From contig NZ_JTDW01000018.1 of the NCBI RefSeq assembly GCF_000943565.1, positions 1 through 62,046 of the forward strand: a stretch of DNA of 62,046 nucleotides, given 5' to 3'. Within the stretch, counting starts at the first letter, position 1. Every line of letters starts with the position of its first letter. Positions 45,316 to 55,603 of the stretch are shown here, piece by piece. The notes under the pieces were generated by a model. It searched no databases, was not told where the DNA came from, and saw only the letters and a list, made by a program, of their open reading frames with translations. This DNA is from Neotamlana sedimentorum (GTDB lineage: Bacteria > Bacteroidota > Bacteroidia > Flavobacteriales > Flavobacteriaceae). The translations under genes were made by a program, and so were the position numbers.

Positions 45316-47865
45316 CTAAAAAGTAATTCTTAGGCTAGCATTAGGCGTAATTCCTAGAGATTGATTATCAACACGTAAGGTTTCATTGCTGTTTTCAGAA
45401 TTTAATTCAAAATAACGATTTGTAGTATTATTCCTATTTAAAAGATTTAAAACGCCCAACCTAAATTGTCCTTGCACCTTATTTGAAAGTGTAAATTTTG
45501 AATTTAAGGAAGCATCAACTCGCATAAAGTCTTCAACATTTTCATGATTTGGTGTGTCGTAATTAACTACTGTTGCATTTCCATCTTGAATTGTTTCATT
45601 ACCTTCAACAGGTTGTGTGTAAGGTTGACCAGAACGCCAGATGCCTCCAACAGATGCTTCTAAGTTTTTTAAAATATTATAATTGAAGGCCAAAGACACA
45701 GAATGCCTAATATCTAAATTATTAGGAAATACCGATGGTGTTATCGTTTCAAACTCATAATCATTCTTACTAAATGTATAACTAAGCCAGGTGCTATATT
45801 TTGTTGCTGTTTTGTTAACCAAAAATTCCAAACCTCTAGCTTTATAATTTCCGTTTGCGTTTTCGTATTGAAAATTATTGTAAAATCCTTGGTTAGATGC
45901 TGTAATACCATCCACTATTTTGTAAAAGCTTTCAACATCGAACAGCCAGTTATTTTTATTGAACTCGAAACCAAAGGAAACCTGTTTGCTTTTAGATATT
46001 TTTATGAGCTGTTCATTAGCAAGCGTCCACCGTCTGTTTTCAACACCTAAAAAATCATCTTGAAAATCTATTTTTTGCTTTGTAGTTTGATTTTTAAATT
46101 CGCCCTGGAGCTTTAATGCAAACTGGTTTGATAATTTTTGCCTTAGATTTAATCTTGGCTCCACAAGAAAACTATTAAATTTCTGGAAATAATTACCACG
46201 AACACCTAATCGTAGGTACGTATTGTTTTTATTATACTCTATTTCGGTAAAGGCCCCATGATTTAACAATACATCTTTGGTAATTCTATCATAAGATGGT
46301 GCACTAACAGTAGTTTTATACAGCACACCAATCTCATTAAAAGCATAACCCGCTAAAACGTTTATCGTTTTATTTAGTTTAATCGTATTTTTTAATTTAA
46401 TTCCAGTTTCTAAAACTTCGTTGGCTTGAGTTAAACTTTGGTCGGTTTCAACACGATAATTTAAAGCATCGACATTGTATTTTGAATAAAACCCTGAAAT
46501 TTCGGTTGAAAAACGATTTGTCCAATCAGCATTCCAGCTACCACCAAAACCTGAATTTTCTTGTTTTAAATTACTTGTTTTCGATTCGGTTTCTCCGTCT
46601 GAATTTTCGAAACTTTCGGTGTAGTCCAGATTATTATAAATACCAATAACATTTGCTCTAAGCTTATGTTTTTCATTAACATCAAATACTATTTTTCCTG
46701 AATAATCATAAAAGAAAAAATCTGAAGATTGCTGAGCATCACTTATATTTTCACTATTGGTAGTTAACTCGCTATCTTGAAAACTTTTTTCGAAATACTG
46801 ATTATAAGTTGGCGAACTAAAAGCATCGGTAAACGCACGTCGACCAGATACATGAACAGCTAATTTTTTGCTTAACGGAATTTGCAAATACCCATCGGCA
46901 TGCAATAAATTTACACCAAAACCTCCAGAAACAGTTTCATCTATATTATTTTTGGTAAACATATTTATGGTGCTCGACACACCATCGCTAAACTCGCTAG
47001 ACGTTCCATTTTTAGTAACCTCAACTTTCTCGGTTAAATAAGGATTGTAAGCCGAAATTAATCCAAAAAAGTGTCCTGAATGGTACATTTTAATACCATC
47101 CCAAATCATAAGGTTTTGACCGTTGGTTCCGCCACGAACATTTATATTAGCAATACTTTCGTTAACACTTTCAACTCCTGGAAGCGCTTGTATAGACTGT
47201 AAAACATCTGGCTCTGTTAAACCTGGAAGCGTACCAAATTTTTCAGTATTTAACACCGTGCTACCATCTACTCGTTTTTGTAAACCAGTGGTTAAAAATT
47301 TCGAGATTAATATTTTGTTAAGCGCTTCTGCTTTTTCAGCTAATACAATATTGGAGCAAACTGATTGATTTGTTTTACGTAAATCGATAGCCTTTATTTG
47401 AACAGCTTCAAAACCTAAATATGAAATTTCAATTATTGAATTTACAGGAACATCTTTTAACTTAAAATCTCCATTAGAATTTGTTATCACTCCTTTTTGA
47501 GTATTTACAACCTGAACTGTTGCTCCTATTAATGGAAAACTATCTGTTTCAGAAAGTACAATACCACAAATATTTATGGTTTTATTTATTGAAGAAATTG
47601 TAATGTAGCGTTCATCAAGAATTTTAAAATTGAGCAGTGTTTCATCATTTAAACCATCAATAATACTTTGCAATGAAGCTTCAGAATTTGGTTTTTCAAT
47701 AAAAACAGCATCAATATCGTTTTCAGAATACGAAAACTTAACATCAAAATTTTCTTCAAGTTGATTTAACACCCTTATAAGTGGCAGCCTTTCTTGTGCA
47801 AAAGCATTAAAAGAAAGCAAACTAATAATAAGAACAATATTAAAACACTCTTTATTTAGCTTCAT
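45316..47865 (-). CDS. FecA-type TonB-dependent transducer/receptor
   Basis: This is an 849-residue exported protein. The signal peptide ends AFAQ. An STN-like signalling domain (about 28-95: LPLIRVLNQLEENFDVKFSYSENDID) is followed by a carboxypeptidase-regulatory-like domain (about 97-185), a plug (PGLTEPDVLQSIQALPGVESVNESIANINVRGG) and a barrel ending in NASLRITF with the terminal Phe of outer-membrane proteins. Together with the FecR protein and the ECF sigma factor it forms a cell-surface signalling trio. Its ATG overlaps the fecR-like gene by 14 bases. The substrate is unknown. Confidence 0.9.
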   Translation of the reverse strand: MKLNKECFNIVLIISLLSFNAFAQERLPLIRVLNQLEENFDVKFSYSENDIDAVFIEKPNSEASLQSIIDGLNDETLLNFKILDERYITISSINKTINICGIVLSETDSFPLIGATVQVVNTQKGVITNSNGDFKLKDVPVNSIIEISYLGFEAVQIKAIDLRKTNQSVCSNIVLAEKAEALNKILISKFLTTGLQKRVDGSTVLNTEKFGTLPGLTEPDVLQSIQALPGVESVNESIANINVRGGTNGQNLMIWDGIKMYHSGHFFGLISAYNPYLTEKVEVTKNGTSSEFSDGVSSTINMFTKNNIDETVSGGFGVNLLHADGYLQIPLSKKLAVHVSGRRAFTDAFSSPTYNQYFEKSFQDSELTTNSENISDAQQSSDFFFYDYSGKIVFDVNEKHKLRANVIGIYNNLDYTESFENSDGETESKTSNLKQENSGFGGSWNADWTNRFSTEISGFYSKYNVDALNYRVETDQSLTQANEVLETGIKLKNTIKLNKTINVLAGYAFNEIGVLYKTTVSAPSYDRITKDVLLNHGAFTEIEYNKNNTYLRLGVRGNYFQKFNSFLVEPRLNLRQKLSNQFALKLQGEFKNQTTKQKIDFQDDFLGVENRRWTLANEQLIKISKSKQVSFGFEFNKNNWLFDVESFYKIVDGITASNQGFYNNFQYENANGNYKARGLEFLVNKTATKYSTWLSYTFSKNDYEFETITPSVFPNNLDIRHSVSLAFNYNILKNLEASVGGIWRSGQPYTQPVEGNETIQDGNATVVNYDTPNHENVEDFMRVDASLNSKFTLSNKVQGQFRLGVLNLLNRNNTTNRYFELNSENSNETLRVDNQSLGITPNASLRITF

Positions 47866-48766
47866 AATTATAAAACTCCACGTTATTATCGTTTATTTTA
47901 TAACTAAGCTTTAATGGAATAGTTACCGATTGCAATGCAATATTTAAGTTGTTGTGTGTAAAACTTCCAGAAAACAGAACGTTTACGTTTATGTTATTTG
48001 AAGAAACATTAATATTATATTGGTTCTCTAGCTCGTTAACTACTTGCCAAAGCGGTACATTTTTAAAACTAGATTCTTGCTGCAACCACGACGGCGCATT
48101 TTCATTTGCATTTGCCACAGCAACTACTTTGTTATCAACAATTCTAAACGTTTCTCCAGGTTTTAAAACTACTTTATTTTGACTTGAAGTTACACTTACA
48201 GAACCTTCGTAACAGGTTACCTCAAAATAATTAGCACGTTGTTTTACATTAAATTGCGTACCTAAAACCTGTACATTTCCTGCCGCAGTTTTTACCGTAA
48301 ATTTTTGTCCTTTAGTTACTTTAAAATAGGCCTCTCCACTTAAATTTAAATTACGTTCGGTTTTCCAAGTTTTTTTATTGTAATCGAGTGTTGATTTTGC
48401 ATTTAAAACCACCTCGCTTTCATCAGGTAAACTAAATGTTTTTGTTTCGGCAATTTCGGTGTTAATACTTTTGGTATTGTTAAAAAACAAGAAATAAGAC
48501 GATGTTAAAAGCACAACTAAAATAGCAGCAACTCTTAAAAATTGTTTTATTTGTAATGGTATTACTTTAGGGGCATCCTTTTTAAAACTTCTCGTTTTAA
48601 AATCGGCTAAAGCTGCTCGGGCATCAACTTTTGGTGCTTCAATTTGTTTAGCATAAAACCCTGCTTTTTCTAAAACCGAAAAATCTTCATTTGGATATCG
48701 TTTTTTTATATCGGCTGTAGAAATTTCGCCTTCAAACCATTTTAATATGTCTTGTTCTTTATTCAT
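47852..48766 (-). CDS. FecR family anti-sigma factor
   Basis: This 304-residue protein has a cytosolic N-terminal region of about 75 residues that should bind sigma, one transmembrane helix (about 76-93, FLRVAAILVVLLTSSYFLFF), the FecR domain (about 105-200: LPDESEVVLNAKSTLDYNKKTW, LSGEAYFKV, VQVLGTQFNVK), and a C-terminal domain of the DUF4974 type (FKNVPLWQVVNELENQYNINV). It passes the receptor signal to the sigma factor. It has its own ECF-type promoter, separate from the sigma gene. Confidence 0.93.
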   Translation of the reverse strand: MNKEQDILKWFEGEISTADIKKRYPNEDFSVLEKAGFYAKQIEAPKVDARAALADFKTRSFKKDAPKVIPLQIKQFLRVAAILVVLLTSSYFLFFNNTKSINTEIAETKTFSLPDESEVVLNAKSTLDYNKKTWKTERNLNLSGEAYFKVTKGQKFTVKTAAGNVQVLGTQFNVKQRANYFEVTCYEGSVSVTSSQNKVVLKPGETFRIVDNKVVAVANANENAPSWLQQESSFKNVPLWQVVNELENQYNINVSSNNINVNVLFSGSFTHNNLNIALQSVTIPLKLSYKINDNNVEFYNYEAK

Positions 48767-48786
48767 CTTTTTAAGGCTTTCATCTT

Positions 48787-48815
48787 TTAGACACTCTAAT
48801 AATTGTTTACCCTAC
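48787..48815 (-). promoter_or_regulatory. ECF promoter (GTAGGGTAA-N13-TGTCT) of fecR-receptor
   Basis: GTAGGGTAA (48807-48815) and TGTCTAA (48787-48793) on the minus strand are exactly 13 bases apart, as in two other copies at 49466 and 52108. It lies between the sigma gene and fecR, so the receptor pair can be induced independently of sigma. Confidence 0.75.
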
Positions 48816-48833
48816 CCTTTTTTATAATTAATT

Positions 48834-49355
48834 TTAAAAAGAAGCACCATCCAAATTCTGCCTTAACACTTTTAATGCAGCAGACATTCGTTTTTCAACC
48901 GTTTTTTGGGAAATATTTAATAATTCTGCTATTTCTCGGTACTTTTTTTCTTCAATTCTATTAAGTAAAAAAACTTCGCGCTGTTCGGGCGTTAAATTAG
49001 AAATAACCCGCTCTAGTTTTGTTTTAAACTCTTCTTCCTCCAATAAATACTCCGGATTTTGATTTGTGATATCCTGGTATGGCGCCGCTTTCGCGTAATT
49101 AAACACCACTTTTTGATGCCTAATGGTGTTTAAAAACAAATTATTAACGGTTGTAAACAGGTATGTTTTGGCTTTAGTAAATTCAATTTTAGAACAGTTT
49201 TCCCATATTTTAGAAAATGCATCTTGTACATAATCTAACGCAGCTGCTTTATCGCCACATTTATAAAAGGCAAAATTATTAACCGATTGTATGTGTTCTA
49301 TATAAAAGGTATTAAATTGCGCCTCCTCGCATAAATTAGACTTAGGGTTGCTCAT
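48834..49355 (-). CDS. ECF-type RNA polymerase sigma factor
   Basis: This 173-residue protein has region 2 (about 12-80: YIEHIQSVNNFAFYKCGDKAAALDYVQDAFSKIWE) and region 4 (about 115-165: LTPEQREVFLLNRIEEKKYREIAELLNISQKTVEKRMSAAL). It heads a sigma/FecR/TonB-receptor locus. Upstream is a housekeeping-type TATTTTTG element rather than the GTAGGGTAA motif, so it appears to be made constitutively and held by FecR until the receptor signals. Confidence 0.94.
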   Translation of the reverse strand: MSNPKSNLCEEAQFNTFYIEHIQSVNNFAFYKCGDKAAALDYVQDAFSKIWENCSKIEFTKAKTYLFTTVNNLFLNTIRHQKVVFNYAKAAPYQDITNQNPEYLLEEEEFKTKLERVISNLTPEQREVFLLNRIEEKKYREIAELLNISQKTVEKRMSAALKVLRQNLDGASF

Positions 49356-49381
49356 AAATTTTTAATAAATTAACGACCTCG

Positions 49382-49389
49382 CAAAAATA
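49382..49389 (-). promoter_or_regulatory. TAnnTTTG -7 element of the ECF sigma gene
   Basis: TATTTTTG on the minus strand, about 26 bases before the ATG. Confidence 0.6.
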
Positions 49390-49465
49390 TGATAAAAAAC
49401 TTTATTATCTAAAAACCTAAAAATCAACAATAAACCAAAATTTTTACTTTTTTTTCAAAAAAACC

Positions 49466-49494
49466 GTAGGGTAATTTTAAATGTAATTGTCTTA
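49466..49494 (+). promoter_or_regulatory. ECF promoter of the lipoprotein/metalloprotease cluster
   Basis: GTAGGGTAA (49466-49474), 13 bases, then TGTCTTA (49488-49494). It is preceded by a run of seven A, as at 52101. Confidence 0.75.
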
Positions 49495-49556
49495 AATACA
49501 GAAACAGCAAAATTGCTATGAAAAAGATAATTTTAAAAACCCAAAAAAAGACAATC

Positions 49557-50615
49557 ATGAAAAATTTAAAATTTTTAACTTTAATTATTTTAACCTCAAT
49601 TTTTACCCTTACATCATGTCAAGATGAAATTGACGTTGAAAACGGAGATAACCCAAACACCAACTCGTCAACATCTCCAACTGCTAGTAACCTAGAACGC
49701 TCCTCGATGTACGATGGTAGTTTTGATGATTTTATTGATGGCGTATCATGTTCTTCAATATTATTCCCATTCACCGCAACTGTAAATGACACTCAAGTTA
49801 CTTTAGTTAGCGAGTCCGATTACAGTTTAGTATTAAATATTTTAGGTGAATTTATTGCAGACGACGACAGCATCGAGCTTCAATTTCCATTATCAGTAAA
49901 ATTAAGTAATTATACCGAGGTTGTTGTAACAAACCAAACGGAATATGATGCTATAATTGACGCTTGCGAAACAGCCGAAGAAAACGCAGAAGATGCCATT
50001 TCCTGTATAAACATCGATTTTCCTGTTACGCTTTTAACTTACAATATAAACATTGAACAAACCGGAAGTGTCGTTCTAGAATCTGAACAAGAACTTTATA
50101 CTTACATGAGTAACATTAATGAAGATGAATTCTTTGCTGTAAACTACCCAATTACCGCAACTTTAAACGGCGATAGCGATACCGTTATTGAAATTTCAAG
50201 CGATGCCGATTTACAATCTAGTATTTCAGATTGTTTAGAAAATGAAGACATTGAAGATGAAGCCGAAGATAATGCTGAAGCTTTAGAAAATATTTTAGTA
50301 GATACTACATTTAAAATTGAATCGTTTATAGAAACAGGTATCGATAAAGCAAACGATTATATTGAATACACAATAGATTTTAGTAACGATTTATCTTGTA
50401 CTGCAGAAAACACAGTTAACACATTAATCGCTGATATTGAAGGAACTTATGAAGTTACATCAAGCACAGAAGTATATTTAAACTTAACTTTTTCGGCAAA
50501 TGCTTCTTTCGAGTTATTAAACCATACTTGGGAAGTAACAAGTTTTTCAGAAAGTTCAATTACTTTACAAAGCACAACTAATGCTGCTATAACCTTAGTT
50601 TTAGAAAAAATTTAA
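49557..50615 (+). CDS. Acidic lipoprotein with internal repeats
   Basis: This 352-residue protein has a signal peptide MKNLKFLTLIILTSIFTLTSC with a lipobox Cys. An ATG 39 bases upstream is also in frame, but the second ATG gives a normal signal peptide. Two related blocks of about 90 residues (CSSILFPFTATVNDTQVTLVS and CINIDFPVTLLTYNINIEQTG, each ending in an acidic DACE/DCLE stretch) form the core, followed by a beta-rich domain. The mature protein is strongly acidic. It is controlled by the ECF-type promoter just upstream and is likely a surface lipoprotein of this signalling system. Family not recognised beyond that. Confidence 0.75.
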   Translation: MKNLKFLTLIILTSIFTLTSCQDEIDVENGDNPNTNSSTSPTASNLERSSMYDGSFDDFIDGVSCSSILFPFTATVNDTQVTLVSESDYSLVLNILGEFIADDDSIELQFPLSVKLSNYTEVVVTNQTEYDAIIDACETAEENAEDAISCINIDFPVTLLTYNINIEQTGSVVLESEQELYTYMSNINEDEFFAVNYPITATLNGDSDTVIEISSDADLQSSISDCLENEDIEDEAEDNAEALENILVDTTFKIESFIETGIDKANDYIEYTIDFSNDLSCTAENTVNTLIADIEGTYEVTSSTEVYLNLTFSANASFELLNHTWEVTSFSESSITLQSTTNAAITLVLEKI

Positions 50616-50636
50616 AACTTCAACTAAATATAATTC

Positions 50637-50668
50637 ATGCAGCTACTTTAATTAAGTAGCTGCATTTT
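50637..50668 (+). terminator. Terminator-like hairpin between lipoprotein and metalloprotease genes
   Basis: ATGCAGCTACTT pairs with AAGTAGCTGCAT (12 pairs, TAATT loop), followed by four T. Because the next gene starts 14 bases later, it may only reduce read-through. Confidence 0.7.
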
Positions 50669-50681
50669 AAATAAAATAAAA

Positions 50682-51467
50682 ATGAAACATAACATAATTT
50701 TTGCATTAGCCGTGTTAGCTGTATTGTTTTCTTGCCAAAATGATGATTCCACAAATACTGAAACCGAAGAAACAGTCGTTAATGTTGCAACAAACAGGCA
50801 AGCCACAGGAAGTTCGGCAAACGACTTACTATCAGATAATACATTTAAAAGCTTAATTGTAGAAATTGTATATGTTGATGGTTTCGAACCAACCGATGAT
50901 GGCATTAACAACTTTGTTTCGTTTTTAGAAAACAGAAGTAATAAACCCGATGGTATAACTGTAGAAAAACGATCGATATCCTCTCCAGGACAAGATGTTT
51001 ATAGCATTGATGATATTGCCGACATAGAACGCGAAAATCGTAAATATTATAACACAGACGATGAAATAGCCGTATGGGCCTATTTTTCTGATGGAAGCTC
51101 TGATGCCGATTCCGATGAAGACAATACCGTTGTACTTGGTTCTGCCTATTGGAATACTTCCTTTGTTATTTTTGAAGAAACAGTACAAGATTTAAGCGGC
51201 GGCCCTTTTCAACCAAACACTTGGTTTTTAGAAGCTACTGTAATTAATCATGAATTCGGACATATTTTTGGGTTAACCGATTTGGGTTCACCTTTACAAA
51301 GCGACCATGAAGATCAAGACCATCCAAACCATTGCGATGTAGAAAGCTGTTTAATGTACTGGTCTACAGAATCATCAGTTAGAGTTTCAAGCATGACAAA
51401 TATGAATTCTGTACCAGAGTTAGATTCGCAATGTATTGCCGATTTACAAGCTAATGGCGGTAAATAA
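50682..51467 (+). CDS. Metzincin-like zinc metalloprotease lipoprotein
   Basis: This 261-residue predicted lipoprotein has a signal peptide ending VLFSC. The zinc site is NHEFGHIFGLTDLG, fitting HExxHxxGxxD, with SCLMYW downstream as the Met-turn. A short D/N-rich linker follows the lipid Cys. Similar membrane-attached metalloproteases are known in Bacteroidota; the substrate is unknown. It lies in the ECF-controlled cluster between a lipoprotein and a porin-like protein and may process surface proteins. Confidence 0.85.
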   Translation: MKHNIIFALAVLAVLFSCQNDDSTNTETEETVVNVATNRQATGSSANDLLSDNTFKSLIVEIVYVDGFEPTDDGINNFVSFLENRSNKPDGITVEKRSISSPGQDVYSIDDIADIERENRKYYNTDDEIAVWAYFSDGSSDADSDEDNTVVLGSAYWNTSFVIFEETVQDLSGGPFQPNTWFLEATVINHEFGHIFGLTDLGSPLQSDHEDQDHPNHCDVESCLMYWSTESSVRVSSMTNMNSVPELDSQCIADLQANGGK

Positions 51468-51500
51468 TTTTATAATATCAACCCTAAATTTATATAAAAA

Positions 51501-52091
51501 ATGAAAACAATTCTATTAAGTATTTTACTAACAGTTTCTCTTATATTTCATGTTAACGCTCAAGATAACAATATACCTGAAAGTAATTTTGGCTTAAAAG
51601 GTGGTTACAATCTTGCTGCCGTAAGTTTTGATAGCGATTCCGAAACCGGACAACGTCATGGCTTTAATGCTGGGTTTTATGCCGAATCTTTTATTGCTCA
51701 AGGTGCTGCTTTACAAATAGAAATTCAATATTCGCAACAAGGTTACGAAATCGAAGATAGTAGTGGCACGTTTACTCAAAAACTGGACTATATAAACGTA
51801 CCGCTAATGCTTAAAATTTATCCAGACAACAACTTTTTCTTAGAGGTAGGTCCACAAGCAGGTTATGCTGTTTCTCACAAAGAAGAATTTGATAGCAGTT
51901 TTAATGTTTTTGATACATCACAAGAATTTGAACCAGAAAGCTTCGATTGGGGCTTTAATTTTGGCGGTGGTTTTAAAACCAACAGTGGTATAAGCTTAGG
52001 CGTTCGTTACCATTTAGGTATGGGAAGTATTTACGAAGAAAACAACCCCAAAAATAGAGGTTGGCAATTTACATTAGCTTTCGATTTATAA
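51501..52091 (+). CDS. PorT-like outer-membrane beta-barrel protein
   Basis: This 196-residue protein has a signal peptide ending FHVNAQ. The small eight-strand-type barrel pattern FGLKGGYNLAAVSFD, LQIEIQYSQQGYEI, NVPLMLKIYPDNNFFLEVGPQAGYAV and GVRYHLGMGSIYEE is clear and ends QFTLAFDL. It starts 33 bases after the metalloprotease gene and is probably co-transcribed with it. Confidence 0.88.
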   Translation: MKTILLSILLTVSLIFHVNAQDNNIPESNFGLKGGYNLAAVSFDSDSETGQRHGFNAGFYAESFIAQGAALQIEIQYSQQGYEIEDSSGTFTQKLDYINVPLMLKIYPDNNFFLEVGPQAGYAVSHKEEFDSSFNVFDTSQEFEPESFDWGFNFGGGFKTNSGISLGVRYHLGMGSIYEENNPKNRGWQFTLAFDL

Positions 52092-52107
52092 AATTTTAAA
52101 AAAAAGC

Positions 52108-52136
52108 GTAGGGTAAAAAAACTTTAAGGTGTCTTA
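52108..52136 (+). promoter_or_regulatory. ECF promoter of the His/Tyr-rich protein gene
   Basis: GTAGGGTAA (52108-52116), 13 bases, then TGTCTTA (52130-52136). Same spacing as the copies before fecR and before 49557. Confidence 0.75.
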
Positions 52137-52187
52137 CTAATGAAGGCCGCTAAAAACGGCAATTTTTAAACTTTAAAATCACAAATT

Positions 52188-52652
52188 ATGAAAGTTATAA
52201 AATCATTAGTAAGCATTTTAACCCTTGTTATAACTACAAGTTTAACTGCACAAGAAACAGAAGCTACAACAGAAGTGGCAAGCGAAACTACAATTTCTAA
52301 ACAAGATTATTACGCACAGCGCGCTGCCCAAGACGCCAAATTCGAACAAGAATTTAAAGCATCAAGTCACGATGAAGAAAAAACATTTTGGGAAGAACAA
52401 GAAGCTTACGAAAAAGACTTAAAAAAGAGAGATAAAAAAGCCTATCGCGCTTACATGAAAGGTAAAAAAGCGGCTTATGCAGAACACTACGAAAATTGCA
52501 ATAACCATTGCCACCATAGCGAACATTATTACCATCACGCATCATTTTATTACTACAGATACGATAGTTATTATTATAACCAACCACGTAGAAGCACCAT
52601 TGGCATTAGCACAAGAGTTTCTACGCCACGAATAAGTGTTGGTTTATTTTAA
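52188..52652 (+). CDS. Exported His/Tyr-rich small protein
   Basis: This 154-residue protein has a signal peptide ending SLTAQE. A charged helical region (KTFWEEQEAYEKDLKKRDKKAYRAYMKGKK) is followed by a dense patch, NNHCHHSEHYYHHASFYYY, and an end rich in Arg, Ser and Thr. The His/Cys cluster could bind metal. It is preceded by its own ECF-type promoter, so it is likely a target of the adjacent sigma factor. No family recognised. Confidence 0.68.
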   Translation: MKVIKSLVSILTLVITTSLTAQETEATTEVASETTISKQDYYAQRAAQDAKFEQEFKASSHDEEKTFWEEQEAYEKDLKKRDKKAYRAYMKGKKAAYAEHYENCNNHCHHSEHYYHHASFYYYRYDSYYYNQPRRSTIGISTRVSTPRISVGLF

Positions 52653-52702
52653 AATATTAAACATTTTGTCCCAAATTTTCATTTTTAATACTGGTTAATA
52701 GC

Positions 52703-52738
52703 AAAAGAGACTACCTTATAATAAGATAGTCTCTTTTT
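52703..52738. terminator. Bidirectional terminator
   Basis: AAAAGAGACTA pairs with TAGTCTCTTTT between the convergent His/Tyr-rich and gyrB genes. Confidence 0.85.
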
Positions 52739-52776
52739 AATTTAAAAACACTCAAATAAACTTAAGAAAATGATAT

Positions 52777-55184
<2,408 letters not shown>

Positions 55185-55192
55185 TATCTTTG
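55185..55192 (+). promoter_or_regulatory. TAnnTTTG -7 element of the gat leader
   Basis: TATCTTTG places the transcription start near 55199, about ten bases before the leader-peptide ATG. Confidence 0.65.
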
Positions 55193-55208
55193 AGGCGATT
55201 TAAAACCT

Positions 55209-55256
55209 ATGAAAAACAATAATAACAATAATAATTTCAATAATCCTAAGTTTTAG
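55209..55256 (+). CDS. Asn-rich leader peptide of the gatCAB-aspS attenuator
   Basis: This is a 15-codon open frame, M-K-N7-F-N2-P-K-F and stop. Nine of 15 codons are Asn (AAC or AAT), seven of them in a row. Short frames with a run of one amino acid's codons directly before an intrinsic terminator are the hallmark of ribosome-mediated attenuation (his, thr, leu leaders). The downstream operon makes Asn-tRNA(Asn), so Asn codons are the logical sensor. The TAG stop is five bases before the antiterminator arm, so a ribosome that finishes the peptide would cover that arm. Confidence 0.85.
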   Translation: MKNNNNNNNFNNPKF

Positions 55257-55260
55257 GGTT

Positions 55261-55316
55261 CGGAAGGTTATTGTTTAAAAAATATATAAAGCCTTCCGGT
55301 TACGGAAGGCTTTTTT
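55261..55316 (+). promoter_or_regulatory. Transcription attenuator (antiterminator/terminator) of gatCAB-aspS
   Basis: CGGAAGG (55261-55267) can pair with CCTTCCG (55292-55298). Alternatively GCCTTCCG (55291-55298) pairs with CGGAAGGC (55303-55310) around GTTA, followed by six T, as an intrinsic terminator with AAA/TTT extension. The two structures exclude each other. Stalling at the Asn codons would leave the first arm free (read-through); completed translation would hide it (termination). Confidence 0.85.
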
Positions 55317-55334
55317 AATACTAAAAGAATTACC

Positions 55335-55601
55335 ATGAGCAAATTAATGACGGTTGATATTTTATCGAGCATTAAAGGTGCAAAACCAAGTGAAGCTGTA
55401 AACAAATTGTTTGATGACATTAAAAATGCTGACATAAACAGCGAAGCATCCATCAACTTAAACAAAAACAGTGTTTCGCTTCAAGATTTACGCGACGATA
55501 TTGTTATAGAAAGTTCTGCTTTAGAAAAGCAAATCATCATTGAAAATTTCCCAAAAGAAAAAAACGGTTATTTAGTAGTTTCTAAAGTTATAGAAGAATA
55601 A
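55335..55601 (+). CDS. gatC: Divergent GatC-like subunit of aspartyl/glutamyl-tRNA amidotransferase
   Basis: This is an 88-residue protein directly before gatA. The C-terminal half, LRDDIVIESSALEKQIIIENFPKEKNGYLVVSKVIEE, matches the GatC ending LRED...NAPE...GxFxVPKVIE. The N-terminal half does not show the usual ANLARLxLSEEE helix pair, so this is a divergent form and would be missed by strict searches. GatC bridges and stabilises GatA and GatB. It follows the attenuator by 18 bases and precedes gatA by two bases. Confidence 0.68.
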   Translation: MSKLMTVDILSSIKGAKPSEAVNKLFDDIKNADINSEASINLNKNSVSLQDLRDDIVIESSALEKQIIIENFPKEKNGYLVVSKVIEE

Positions 55602-55603
55602 AA

